11,470 bases of DNA from Pseudomonadota bacterium (GCA_023433185.1 JAEZEN010000143.1:1-11470), one strand, 5' to 3'. Shown: positions 1 through 7,409, counted from the stretch's first letter. Notes: generated by a model not told the origin, from the letters alone. Numbers and translations: made by a program.

Positions 1-81
1 CCTCCGCGCTGCGGGGTAGGCCGATAGCGGCTCGCCCGGCGGCCGGCCCCGCCCGGCGCGCCCGCGTCCGGCCGGCCCGAT
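1..81. other. GC-rich non-coding leader, distal part
   Basis: No credible gene is seen here. The stretch is extremely rich in G and C. It contains two short direct repeats: CGCCCGGCG at 33-41 and 50-58, and CGGCCGGCCC at 40-49 and 69-78. These may be simple compositional repeats. A lone GGTAGG at 15-20 matches the right half-site of the inverted repeat at 82-99, but has no matching left half. The upstream gene, if any, lies outside the window. Confidence 0.5.
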
Positions 82-99
82 CCTACCCGGACAGGTAGG
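82..99. promoter_or_regulatory. lux-box-like inverted repeat upstream of ureA
   Basis: The 18 bases CCTACCCGGACAGGTAGG form a perfect 6-bp inverted repeat (CCTACC / GGTAGG) around a 6-bp centre, with one more symmetric pair inside. The spacing fits the CT-N12-AG core typical of LuxR-family operators (CT at 83-84, AG at 97-98). The repeat ends exactly where a plausible -35 hexamer begins, the usual place for a LuxR-type activator that contacts RNA polymerase. No other copy was found in the window. A LuxR-type regulator is encoded downstream at 5895-6650. That this protein binds here is inference. Confidence 0.55.
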
Positions 100-128
100 T
101 TCAAAACCCCCGGTCGGCGGGCTTCAAT
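100..128 (+). promoter_or_regulatory. candidate sigma70-type promoter for the ure operon
   Basis: TTCAAA at 100-105 (4 of 6 matches to TTGACA) and TTCAAT at 123-128 (4 of 6 to TATAAT) are separated by exactly 17 bases. The start of transcription would fall near 134-136, leaving a leader of about 75 bases before ureA. The inverted repeat at 82-99 would then be centred roughly 44 bases upstream of the start, close to the usual position of a lux box. Both hexamers are weak, consistent with a promoter that needs an activator. This is a prediction from sequence only. Confidence 0.4.
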
Positions 129-165
129 CACTCCAAACGGACGGTGCGGCCGGCAGCCCGAAACG

Positions 166-196
166 CTTCGGCGAAGGCCGCGCTCCGGCGCCGAAG
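166..196 (+). other. 8-bp inverted repeat in the ureA leader, abutting the RBS
   Basis: CTTCGGCG (166-173) and CGCCGAAG (189-196) are perfect reverse complements separated by 15 bases. In the mRNA they could form a stem-loop whose 3' arm ends where the purine-rich ribosome binding site GAGGGG (196-201) begins, 10 bases before the ureA ATG. It could influence initiation at the first gene of the operon. In so GC-rich a sequence chance cannot be excluded, and there is no T-run to suggest a terminator. Confidence 0.4.
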
Positions 197-211
197 AGGG
201 GTGAAACGACG

Positions 212-523
212 ATGCATCTGACGTTGCGCGAGGACGAACGCATCCAGATCTGGGCGGCGGCCGAGATGAGCCGCCGGCGCCTCGAGAAGGGCCTCCGCCT
301 CAACTATCCGGAGGCGATCGCGGTGATCTCCGACGAAATCCTCGAGCGGGCGCGCGAAGGCTCGATCCCGATGCTCACCGACATGATGGAATACGGCGCG
401 ACCATCCTGAAGCGCGAGCACGTCATGGAAGGCGTGCCCGAGATGCTGAACATCCTCCAGGTCGAGGCGCTGTTCCCCGACGGGACCAAGCTCGTCACCG
501 TCATGAACCCGATCCGCGACTGA
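212..523 (+). CDS. ureA: urease gamma subunit UreA
   Basis: This is a 103-residue protein, the normal length for the small gamma subunit of a three-gene bacterial urease. It forms part of the cytoplasmic (UreABC)3 enzyme that splits urea into ammonia and carbamate. Family landmarks are the ARRRLE-like helix (here SRRRLEKGLRLNYPEAIA, about residues 20-37), the VMEGVPEM segment, and the C-terminal VEALFPDGTKLVTV block with the closing NPIR. The start is supported by GAGGGG 10 bases upstream. It heads a co-directional operon, and its TGA overlaps the AGGAG that serves ureB. Residues 8-20 (DERIQIWAAAEMS) differ from the common family sequence, in line with the divergence of the alpha subunit. Confidence 0.95.
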   Translation: MHLTLREDERIQIWAAAEMSRRRLEKGLRLNYPEAIAVISDEILERAREGSIPMLTDMMEYGATILKREHVMEGVPEMLNILQVEALFPDGTKLVTVMNPIRD

Positions 524-535
524 GGAGCCAGACCC

Positions 536-1039
536 ATGGCCAAGTGGACCCGCCCGCCCCTGCCCAAGTCGATCGTCCCGTCCGAGGCGTTCCCCTGTGG
601 CGAGCCCGCCAGGTGCGGCGCCATCGACTTCGCCGAGGGCGACATCGAGATCAATGTCGGCCGCCCGTCCCTCGAGATCGTCATGGTCAACACCGGCGAC
701 CGGCCGATCCAGATCGGCGCGCACTACCATCTCGCCGAGTGCAACAAGGCGATGGCCTTCGACCGCGAGGCCGCCTTCGGCATGCACCTCGACATCGCGT
801 CGGGCACCGCGGTGCGCTTCGAGCCCGGCCAGAGCCGCAAGGTCCAGATCACCGGCTATGTCGGCCGCCAGGTCGCCTACGGCATGAACAACATGACCAA
901 CGGCACGGTCCGCTCCGACATCATCAAGGAGCAGACCATGCAGAAGCTCCGCGCCAACGGCTACTGCTTCGAAGGCGAGCGCTACAAGGTCCGCAAGCGC
1001 CCCGACGAGCGCTTCGTCAAGGCCGAAGACAAGTCCTGA
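536..1039 (+). CDS. ureB: urease beta subunit UreB, with extended ends
   Basis: The structural beta subunit packs with UreA and UreC in the urease trimer. The core (about residues 29-123) carries the family blocks EINVGRP, NTGDRPIQIGAHYHLAECN and GTAVRFEPGQSRKV, matching the usual GDRPIQVGSHYHFAEVN and RFEPG motifs. At 167 residues it is much longer than the roughly 100-residue standalone UreB of Klebsiella. About 24 residues precede the core, including two cysteines (C21, C28). Some 40 basic, lysine/arginine-rich residues follow it. The start is supported by AGGAG at 523-527, 8 bases upstream. The role of the extensions is unknown; they could affect assembly with UreD/F/G or higher-order packing. 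Confidence 0.93.
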   Translation: MAKWTRPPLPKSIVPSEAFPCGEPARCGAIDFAEGDIEINVGRPSLEIVMVNTGDRPIQIGAHYHLAECNKAMAFDREAAFGMHLDIASGTAVRFEPGQSRKVQITGYVGRQVAYGMNNMTNGTVRSDIIKEQTMQKLRANGYCFEGERYKVRKRPDERFVKAEDKS

Positions 1040-1068
1040 ACACCGGCGAGCACAGGCGGAAACACCCG

Positions 1069-2781
1069 ATGAGCATGAAGATCAGCCGGCCCGACTACGC
1101 CGTCCAGTACGGCCCGACCACGGGCGACAAGATCCACCTCGCCGACACCGGCCTCGTCGCCGAGATCGAGCACGACTACACCACCTATGGCGACGAGCTC
1201 GTCTTCGGCGGCGGCAAGACCATCCGCGACGGCATGGGCCAGGCCTCCAAGTGGAAGGCGAGCGACGGCGCCCTCGACCTCGTCGTCACCAACGCGGTGA
1301 TCATCGACCCGATCCTCGGCGTGGTGAAGGGCGACATCGGCATCAAGGACGGCCTCATCGTCGGCGTCGGCAAGTCCGGCAACCCGGACACGATGAACAT
1401 CACGCCCGGCCTGATCGTCTCCCCCAATACCGACATCCTGTCGGTCGAGGGGATGATCGTCACGCCCGGCTTCGTCGACATCCATCCCCACTTCGATTCC
1501 GTCCAGCAGCTCTTCGAGTACCAGAACGCCGGCTTCACCACCGTGATTGGCGGCGGCTCGGGCCCCAAGACCGTCGGCATCGAGTGCCCCGGCGTGTTCA
1601 ACCTCCACCGCATGCTCGAGGCGATGGCGGACTTCCCGCTCAACTTCGGCAACTTCGGCAAGGGCAACGCCGCCACCAAGGGCGCGCTGGTCGAGCAGGT
1701 CGTCATCGGCGGCGCCACCGGCCTCAAGATCCACGAGGACTGGTCTTCGTCGCCGGCCTCGATCGAGACCTGCATGGACCTCGCCGACGAACTCGACTTC
1801 CAGGTCCAGGTCCACGCCGACACCCTCAACGAGACCGGCTACTACGAGGACACGCTCGCCGCGATCAACGGGCGCGTCATGCACATCTACCACGCCGAGG
1901 GGGCCGGCGGCGGCAACGCGCCGGACATCATGCGCTGCGTGATGGAGCCGAACTGCCTCCCGAGCTCGACCAACCCGACCAATCCCTTCTCGATCAACAC
2001 GTACGATGAAGAGATCGACATGTTGATCACCTGCCACAACCTCAACAAGAACGTACCGACCGACATGGCCTTCATCCAGGGCCGGGCGCGGGCCGAGACG
2101 ATGCGGGCCGAAGACGTCCTCCACGACTTGGGGGCGATCTCGATGATCGGCTCGGACAGCCAGGGCGTCGGCCGTGCCGCCGAGAGTGCCCAGCGCTCGT
2201 TCCAGCTCGCCGCCGTCAACAAGGTGCGCTTCGGACGGCTGTCGGAGGACGGCTCGGGGAACGACAACTTCCGCATCCGGCGCTACCTCGCCAAGGTCAC
2301 GATCAACCCGGCGATCACCTTCGGCGTCGATTCCTATGTCGGCTCGATCACCCCCGGCAAGCTCGCCGACCTCGTCTTCTGGCGCCCGAAGTTCTTCATC
2401 GCCAAGCCCGAGACGACGGTGAAGGGCGGCTTCATCACCCACGCCGCGATGGGCGATCCCGCGGGCTCGCTGATGACCTGCCAGCCGCTCAAGTACCGGC
2501 CGCAATATGGCGCCCTCGGCGCCAACCCGGCGCGGCTGAGCTATTCCTTCGTCACCCAGGCGGCGATCGACGCCGGACTCGAGGGGCGGCTCCGCTCGCA
2601 CCAGACCCTCAAGCCGGTCAAGCGCACCCGCACCATTTCGAAGCGCGACATGATCCACAACGACGCCATGCCGAACATCGAGATCGATCCCGAGACCTAC
2701 AACGTCTATGTCGACGGCGAGCGCATCACCGTGACGCCGGCACGGACCCTGCCCCTCACCCAGCTCTTCTACTTCCGGTGA
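1069..2781 (+). CDS. ureC: urease alpha subunit UreC (catalytic, divergent)
   Basis: This 570-residue nickel amidohydrolase is the expected length for UreC. It is predicted to hydrolyse urea in the cytoplasm at a binuclear nickel site. By alignment with Klebsiella UreC (from memory), the nickel ligands H139, H141, K220 (carbamylated lysine in GLKIHEDW), H249, H275 and D363 are all present. So are catalytic-site H222, flap C322/H323 and R339. Several normally invariant neighbours differ: HPH replaces HIH, VQQ replaces PQQ, the loop after GGGSGP is 3 residues shorter, N follows H323, and GV replaces AM after DSQ. The start at ATG 1069 is chosen because it gives the family N-terminus MSMKISRPDYAVQYGPTTGD and follows AGGCGGA (1054-1060). 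The frame stays open upstream but reads through ureB. True urease is likely; a shifted substrate preference is possible. Confidence 0.93.
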   Translation: MSMKISRPDYAVQYGPTTGDKIHLADTGLVAEIEHDYTTYGDELVFGGGKTIRDGMGQASKWKASDGALDLVVTNAVIIDPILGVVKGDIGIKDGLIVGVGKSGNPDTMNITPGLIVSPNTDILSVEGMIVTPGFVDIHPHFDSVQQLFEYQNAGFTTVIGGGSGPKTVGIECPGVFNLHRMLEAMADFPLNFGNFGKGNAATKGALVEQVVIGGATGLKIHEDWSSSPASIETCMDLADELDFQVQVHADTLNETGYYEDTLAAINGRVMHIYHAEGAGGGNAPDIMRCVMEPNCLPSSTNPTNPFSINTYDEEIDMLITCHNLNKNVPTDMAFIQGRARAETMRAEDVLHDLGAISMIGSDSQGVGRAAESAQRSFQLAAVNKVRFGRLSEDGSGNDNFRIRRYLAKVTINPAITFGVDSYVGSITPGKLADLVFWRPKFFIAKPETTVKGGFITHAAMGDPAGSLMTCQPLKYRPQYGALGANPARLSYSFVTQAAIDAGLEGRLRSHQTLKPVKRTRTISKRDMIHNDAMPNIEIDPETYNVYVDGERITVTPARTLPLTQLFYFR

Positions 2782-2785
2782 GGCC

Positions 2786-3340
2786 ATGGCGGTCATAACC
2801 TCGATCGTCGGCCACGGCGATATCGCCACTGCCGGCTACGGCATCGACCCCCTGGTGCTGAGTTCGGAGGAGCGGGCGAGCGGCCACTTCACCGCCGAGA
2901 CCGCCGCCGGACGCATCGTCCGGGTCTCGCTGCCCCGCGGCACCGAGCTTCAGGACGGCGATGTCCTCCTCAAGGAGGGCCAGTGGGCCATCGTCGTCCG
3001 GGCTGCCGAGGAGGACCTCCTGCTCCTCCGGCCGGGGGACGACCCGCTCCTGTGGTCGGCCGCCTGCTACCAGCTCGGCAACCTGCACCGGCCGGCGCGC
3101 TTCCTGCCCGACGGCATCCTGACGCCCTACGACCCGATGGCGGTCCAGGTGCTCTCGGGCCTCGCCGTGGCTGTCGAACGGGTGCGGCGCCCGTTCCTCG
3201 GCCGCCGCTTCGGTGCCGCCGGCGCCCACCACCATCACCACGGCGAGGTCGCAGCGGCCCACGACCACGATGACGGCCATGCGCATGGCGCCCACGGTCA
3301 CGCGCACCATCACCACCCGCGCTCGGGACGGGACCACTAG
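2786..3340 (+). CDS. ureE: urease accessory protein UreE (nickel metallochaperone)
   Basis: UreE delivers nickel to the UreD-F-G-apourease complex. At 184 residues this protein shows an N-terminal peptide-binding-like domain (about 1-75) and a metal-binding domain (about 76-145). The latter contains the characteristic GNLH motif with H101, equivalent to the dimer-interface nickel-binding histidine. The C-terminal tail (148-184) holds 16 histidines, including runs of five and four, and likely binds several nickel ions. The HxH further along the metal-binding domain in Klebsiella UreE is not visible; the region reads TPYDPM. The gene starts 4 bases after ureC stops, and its only Shine-Dalgarno-like sequence (TGAGG) overlaps the ureC stop at unusually short spacing, so translational coupling is likely. 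Confidence 0.88.
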   Translation: MAVITSIVGHGDIATAGYGIDPLVLSSEERASGHFTAETAAGRIVRVSLPRGTELQDGDVLLKEGQWAIVVRAAEEDLLLLRPGDDPLLWSAACYQLGNLHRPARFLPDGILTPYDPMAVQVLSGLAVAVERVRRPFLGRRFGAAGAHHHHHGEVAAAHDHDDGHAHGAHGHAHHHHPRSGRDH

Positions 3341-3349
3341 GGCGGGCCA

Positions 3350-4102
3350 ATGACCGTCCCGCGCGTCACTCCCTACAGGCAGCGCGACTCGATGGGCGCC
3401 GGCACCGGCAACAATGGCGGCGACCAGCTCCTTGCCCTCCTCCAGGTGGCGAACGCCTCGTTCCCGACGGGTGCCTTCAGCCATTCCTACGGATTCGAGA
3501 CCTGGATCGCGGAGGGGATCGTCTCCGACGCGGCCTCGGCCGAGGGCCGGTGCCGCGACTGGCTGCGCTTCGGCATCGCGACCGCCGACGCGGTGGCCGT
3601 CGTCGCCGCCTTCCGGGACACGCTCTACAACGACATGGGCGGCATCGTCGCGCTCGACCGCCGGGTCGACGCGCTCAAGCTCGCGCGGGAGACGCGCAGT
3701 GCCTCGACCAAGACCGGCGCGGCACTGATCGCCGCCTGCCGCGACATCTTCGCCATCGAACAGGCCGGGCGGCTCGACGGCATGGTGCGCAGCGGGACGA
3801 CGCCCGGCCACCACGCCGTCGTCTACGGCGTCGTCGGCGCCTCCCTCGGCTTCACCGAGCACCAGACGGTGGCGAGCTTCCTGTGGACCGGGTTCTCCAA
3901 CCTCGTCTCGGTCGTCGCCCGCCTCGTGCCGCTCGGCCAGGTCGAGGTCCAGCGCATCGTCGCCGCCGGGGCGCCGCTCGTCGAAGAATGCACCGAGATC
4001 GCGCGTACCCGGCCGGTCGAGCGGATGGGCTCGCTGCTAGCCAGCCTCGACACCGCCGCCATGCGCCACGAGCGCCTGCCCTCGCGCCTCTGCATATCCT
4101 GA
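3350..4102 (+). CDS. ureF: urease accessory protein UreF
   Basis: UreF bridges UreD and UreG in the nickel-insertion complex and acts on UreG's GTPase. The 250-residue all-helical protein shows the family N-terminal motif ([24 protein letters not shown], roughly residues 27-50), the internal [15 protein letters not shown] block, and the typical ending [13 protein letters not shown], close to the usual HERLYSRLFRS. The first ATG (3350) follows GGGCGGG. An in-frame ATG at 3392 would remove 14 residues and give a length nearer the family norm, so the start is uncertain by that amount. It lies 9 bases after ureE and 19 before ureG. Confidence 0.9.
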   Translation: MTVPRVTPYRQRDSMGAGTGNNGGDQLLALLQVANASFPTGAFSHSYGFETWIAEGIVSDAASAEGRCRDWLRFGIATADAVAVVAAFRDTLYNDMGGIVALDRRVDALKLARETRSASTKTGAALIAACRDIFAIEQAGRLDGMVRSGTTPGHHAVVYGVVGASLGFTEHQTVASFLWTGFSNLVSVVARLVPLGQVEVQRIVAAGAPLVEECTEIARTRPVERMGSLLASLDTAAMRHERLPSRLCIS

Positions 4103-4121
4103 CCGGCCCAAGAGGAGAGCC

Positions 4122-4743
<622 letters not shown>

Positions 4744-4763
<20 letters not shown>

Positions 4764-5601
4764 TCCGGGCTGGACCATCGGCAAGCATGCGCTGATGAAC
4801 CTCCACGCGGTTCAACGGAACGGCCGCACCGAGATCGACCCGCATTCGTGGCGCATCCCCTATCAGTGGCAGGGATGCCACTACCAGGACCACGACGACC
4901 AGCCCTTCCTCCTCCTGATCAACAGCGGCGGCGGCTTCGTCGAGGGCGACGTCGCCGAGCTTCACGGCACGATGGAGCCGGGTACGCGCTCGCTGGTCAC
5001 CACCACGGCGGCCAGCAAGTTCTACAAGTGCCCCCAGGGCCTGACATCGCGCGAGGAAGCGAACTTCCGCGTGCTCGGCGACGCGCTCCTCGAATACATC
5101 CCGGACGAGACGATCCCGTTCGCGGATTCGCGCGTCGCCCGGCACACGCGGATCGCTCTCGACGGCACCGCCCGGCTCTTCGCGACCGACATGGTGTCGG
5201 CCGGCCGCGTCGCCTTCGGTCCCGGCGAGACGTTCCGCTTCGCCGCGCTCGATTCGAGCTTCGAGGTCGTCGTCGAGGGCGAGACCGTCGCCCATGACCG
5301 GCTCATGGCCGAGGATGCCGCCGAAGTCGCAGCGCTGCAGCGGCTGTGGCAGGGGGCATTCCACACGCTGACCGTGTTCGCCTATGGCAACACGCTGCCC
5401 GACGGCATCGAGGAATCGATCGAAGCGCGGCTCGCGAGCCTGCCGCTGGTGTCGGCCGGTGCCAGCCGGATCGGCGACCTCGTCGTCTGCCGGGTCCTTG
5501 CCAACGAGGCATGGCACTGTCACGATGCCATCCTGGCATGCTGGTCGGCGGTTCGTCCCGCACTCGCGGGCAAGGCGGCCCGCCCCATCCGGAAATGCTA
5601 G
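4744..5601 (+). CDS. ureD: urease accessory protein UreD (UreH)
   Basis: UreD is the scaffold that binds apourease and recruits UreF and UreG during nickel insertion. The 285-residue protein shows the UreD pattern [12 protein letters not shown] (about 58-69, usual form GGxVGGD), [14 protein letters not shown] (86-99, usual form TTQAATKVYR), and [13 protein letters not shown] (118-130). In many bacteria ureD comes first in the operon; here it is last, after ureG, as in loci ordered ureABCEFGD. The start is inside the end of ureG, with GGAG at 4733-4736 seven bases upstream. The GGG-FVEGD deviation from GGxVGGD is in keeping with the general divergence of this cluster. Confidence 0.92.
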
Positions 5602-5894
5602 ACGCCCGCTGCGCCGTTCCTGGGCGATTGCCCACTGTGTGGACAGCGGTGAGTGGCATCACATGCCTGGAAATCCGGTCTGCTGCGCATCGTCGGCCGG
5701 CACGTCAATTGCATTCATTTCTCGTGTACCGCGCCAAACATGAGCCCGCAGATGGGGCGGCGCGCGAAAGCCAGTCAACGCGGCTATGCCGCCAAGAATC
5801 CGGGGAGAAGCGGCCGGGAACAGACGAAGGCTCGCGGGCCGAGCCAACAAGAAGAGACCCCGAACCGGTCCTCGGTAGAGGAGCAAGTTCCGTC
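5602..5894 (+). other. intergenic region between ureD and the luxR-type gene
   Basis: No convincing gene is seen in these 293 bases. They are less GC-rich than the neighbours, particularly 5700-5745, suggesting a promoter for the regulator. TTGCAT (5709-5714) could be a -35 element, but no good -10 lies at normal spacing. A perfect short dyad GGCAT-CAC-ATGCC spans 5655-5667. No CT-N12-AG lux-box match comparable to that at 82-99 was found. GAGGAG (5878-5883) is the likely ribosome binding site for the gene at 5895. No clear terminator follows ureD, so read-through into the regulator is possible. Confidence 0.5.
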
Positions 5895-6650
5895 ATGCTC
5901 AACACCGCGAACGAACTCAACGCCGCCGCCATCCGCCAGCGGGTGGAGGCGACTTCCAGCTTCGGCGAGGCACTCGATGTCCTGCACGAGATCACCTCGG
6001 ATCTCGGTTTCACGCAGGTGCTCTACGCCTACCAGCCGACCTCGCCGCGGCTGCCCAGCGGAGAATGGCTGCCGCTCAAGCTCAACGTCCGCAACTTCCC
6101 GCGCGGCTGGGAGCCGGGCTGGTCGAAATACATGAGTGTCGACCCCTACTATCGCGCCTGCTTCGACGGCACCCTACCGATCGAATGGGGCGACGTGCAG
6201 AGCAGCGAGAACCTCCTGCCCAAGCAGCGCGAGGCCTGCAGCTATCTCGGTGATTTCGGCCTGTCGCGGGGGATCACGGTGCCGGTGCACCTGCCCTTCG
6301 GCCGTTTCGCCGTGATGAGCGCCATCGTCGACCGCTCCTGCCGCAACTGGCACGTGGTCCGCGAGCAGTCGCGCGAGCCCCTGTTCAAGCTCATGCACGT
6401 CTTCACCAAGACGATCTTCGACCGCGGCCTCGAGGAGCAGATCGAGACGATCCGGCCCGTGAAGCTCACCGCCCGCGAGATCGAATGCCTGCGATGGGCT
6501 TCGGCGGGGAAGACGTCTTCGGAGACCGCGATGATCATGGACCGCTCGCTCGAGACAGCTCGGCTCCACATGAAGAACGCGATCGCCAAGCTCAACGCGA
6601 CCAACCGCGCCCAGGCGATCGCCAACGCGGTGCATCTGGGCCTGATCTGA
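5895..6650 (+). CDS. LuxR-family transcriptional regulator (autoinducer-binding domain + HTH), candidate LuxR solo
   Basis: The 251-residue protein has the two-domain layout of quorum-sensing LuxR proteins: a ligand-binding domain (about 15-175) and a C-terminal HTH (about 188-251, LTAREIECLRWASAGKTSSE onward). Of the residues conserved in TraR, D83-P84, W98, G126, E195, L199 and G205 are present, and the spacings D-W (15) and W-G (28) match TraR exactly. The W57/Y61 region is two residues shorter and reads W72-x3-W76-x2-Y79, so ligand contacts there may differ. No LuxI-type synthase is in the window. The start at 5895 gives a normal-length protein with GAGGAG 11 bases upstream; the open frame further upstream looks non-coding. 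Its position after ureD suggests control of the ure and perhaps urt genes. The ligand is unknown. Confidence 0.88.
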   Translation: MLNTANELNAAAIRQRVEATSSFGEALDVLHEITSDLGFTQVLYAYQPTSPRLPSGEWLPLKLNVRNFPRGWEPGWSKYMSVDPYYRACFDGTLPIEWGDVQSSENLLPKQREACSYLGDFGLSRGITVPVHLPFGRFAVMSAIVDRSCRNWHVVREQSREPLFKLMHVFTKTIFDRGLEEQIETIRPVKLTAREIECLRWASAGKTSSETAMIMDRSLETARLHMKNAIAKLNATNRAQAIANAVHLGLI

Positions 6651-6695
6651 GACGACGCGATATCCCGGCGACGCCTTGCGGCGCCCCGCACCTGC
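6651..6695. other. short convergent gap between luxR-type gene and urtE
   Basis: These 45 bases separate two genes that are transcribed towards each other. Only a weak imperfect hairpin (CGCC-TTGC-GGCG) is visible, and neither strand has a T-run after it. No intrinsic terminator can be called, so the two transcripts may overlap at their 3' ends or rely on Rho. Confidence 0.45.
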
Positions 6696-7406
6696 TCAGA
6701 TCGCGAGGTACTTGTGCGCCGTCTCGGGATCGTCGAGCGCCTCGGGCGGCAGCGTCGCCACGACCGTGCCCTTGTCGATCACCACGCAGCGATCGGCGAC
6801 GGCCCGGATCAGCGCCAGGTTCTGCTCGACGATGAGGATCGTCAGCCGCTCCTCGTCGCGCAGTCGCACGATGGCCCGGCCGATCTCCTGGACGATGCTC
6901 GGCTGGATGCCTTCCGACGGCTCGTCGAGCAGCAGCACGTCGGGGCGGCCGGTGAGAATGCGCCCGATGGCGAGTTGCTGCTGTTCGCCGCCGCTCATCG
7001 AGCCTGCGACCTGCGCCAGGCGCTGCTTGAGGATGGGGAAGAAGGCGAAGGCGCGGTCGAGATCGGGCGCGGCGGCCGAGCCGACCGTGACGCCGAGCGC
7101 GAGGTTGGCGCGCACGCTCATGCGCGCGAAGATGCCGCGGCCCTGCGGCACGTAGCCGATGCCGAGGCGCGCCCGACGCGGCGCCCCGAGCCGTGTCACG
7201 TCGATGTCGCGGAAGGTGATGGTGCCCGCCGAGGGCAGGATGTCGCCCATGATCGTCCTGATCAGCGTCGTCTTGCCGACGCCGTTCCGGCCGATGAGGG
7301 CGACGATCTCGCCGGTCTTCACCGCGAGCGAGACGTCGGAGATGATCTTCACCCGGCCGTAGCCGGAGCTGACCGAGTCGAGGCTGAGCTGCGGCTTGGC
7401 GGTCAT
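6696..7406 (-). CDS. urtE: urea/amide ABC transporter ATP-binding protein UrtE
   Basis: This 236-residue cytoplasmic ATPase is one of the two that drive a branched-chain-amino-acid-type (HAAT) importer. Motifs are Walker A GRNGVGKTT (39-47), Q-loop VPQGRGIF (86-93), signature MSGGEQQQLAIGR (137-149), and Walker B VLLLDEPSEGIQPSIV (157-172). VEQN (193-196) stands in the H-loop position, as in LivF/UrtE proteins. DEPSEGIQPSIV is a strong UrtE-like feature. It is the last gene of the operon, 3 bases after urtD. A generic LivF role cannot be excluded by sequence alone; the neighbouring urease genes favour urea or a related amide. Confidence 0.9.
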   Translation of the reverse strand: MTAKPQLSLDSVSSGYGRVKIISDVSLAVKTGEIVALIGRNGVGKTTLIRTIMGDILPSAGTITFRDIDVTRLGAPRRARLGIGYVPQGRGIFARMSVRANLALGVTVGSAAAPDLDRAFAFFPILKQRLAQVAGSMSGGEQQQLAIGRILTGRPDVLLLDEPSEGIQPSIVQEIGRAIVRLRDEERLTILIVEQNLALIRAVADRCVVIDKGTVVATLPPEALDDPETAHKYLAI

Positions 7407-7409
7407 CGG

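Noticed and set aside
544..1068. Possible long N-terminal extension of UreC
   Set aside because: The frame is open, but the translation is Arg/Pro-rich shadow sequence overlapping ureB. UreC proteins begin at the motif starting at 1069, which has its own ribosome binding site.
982..2829. 615-residue open frame on the - strand opposite ureC
   Set aside because: It is a low-complexity, Asp/Val/Gly/Arg-rich shadow caused by GC-biased codons of ureC, which has clear family homology on the other strand.
5525..5539. Perfect dyad ATGCCA-TCC-TGGCAT
   Set aside because: It lies within the ureD coding sequence, is short and has no T-run, so it is not called as a terminator or operator.
5632..5656. 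CCACT/AGTGG repeat as a second lux box
   Set aside because: The arms are only 5 bp with a 15-base centre, and it lacks the CT-N12-AG spacing.
5346..5894. Upstream extension of the LuxR-type protein into ureD
   Set aside because: The extension has no family similarity and overlaps ureD. The start at 5895 gives a normal-length protein with a ribosome binding site.
6651..6695. Bidirectional terminator between the convergent operons
   Set aside because: Only a 4-bp stem is visible and there is no T-tract on either strand.
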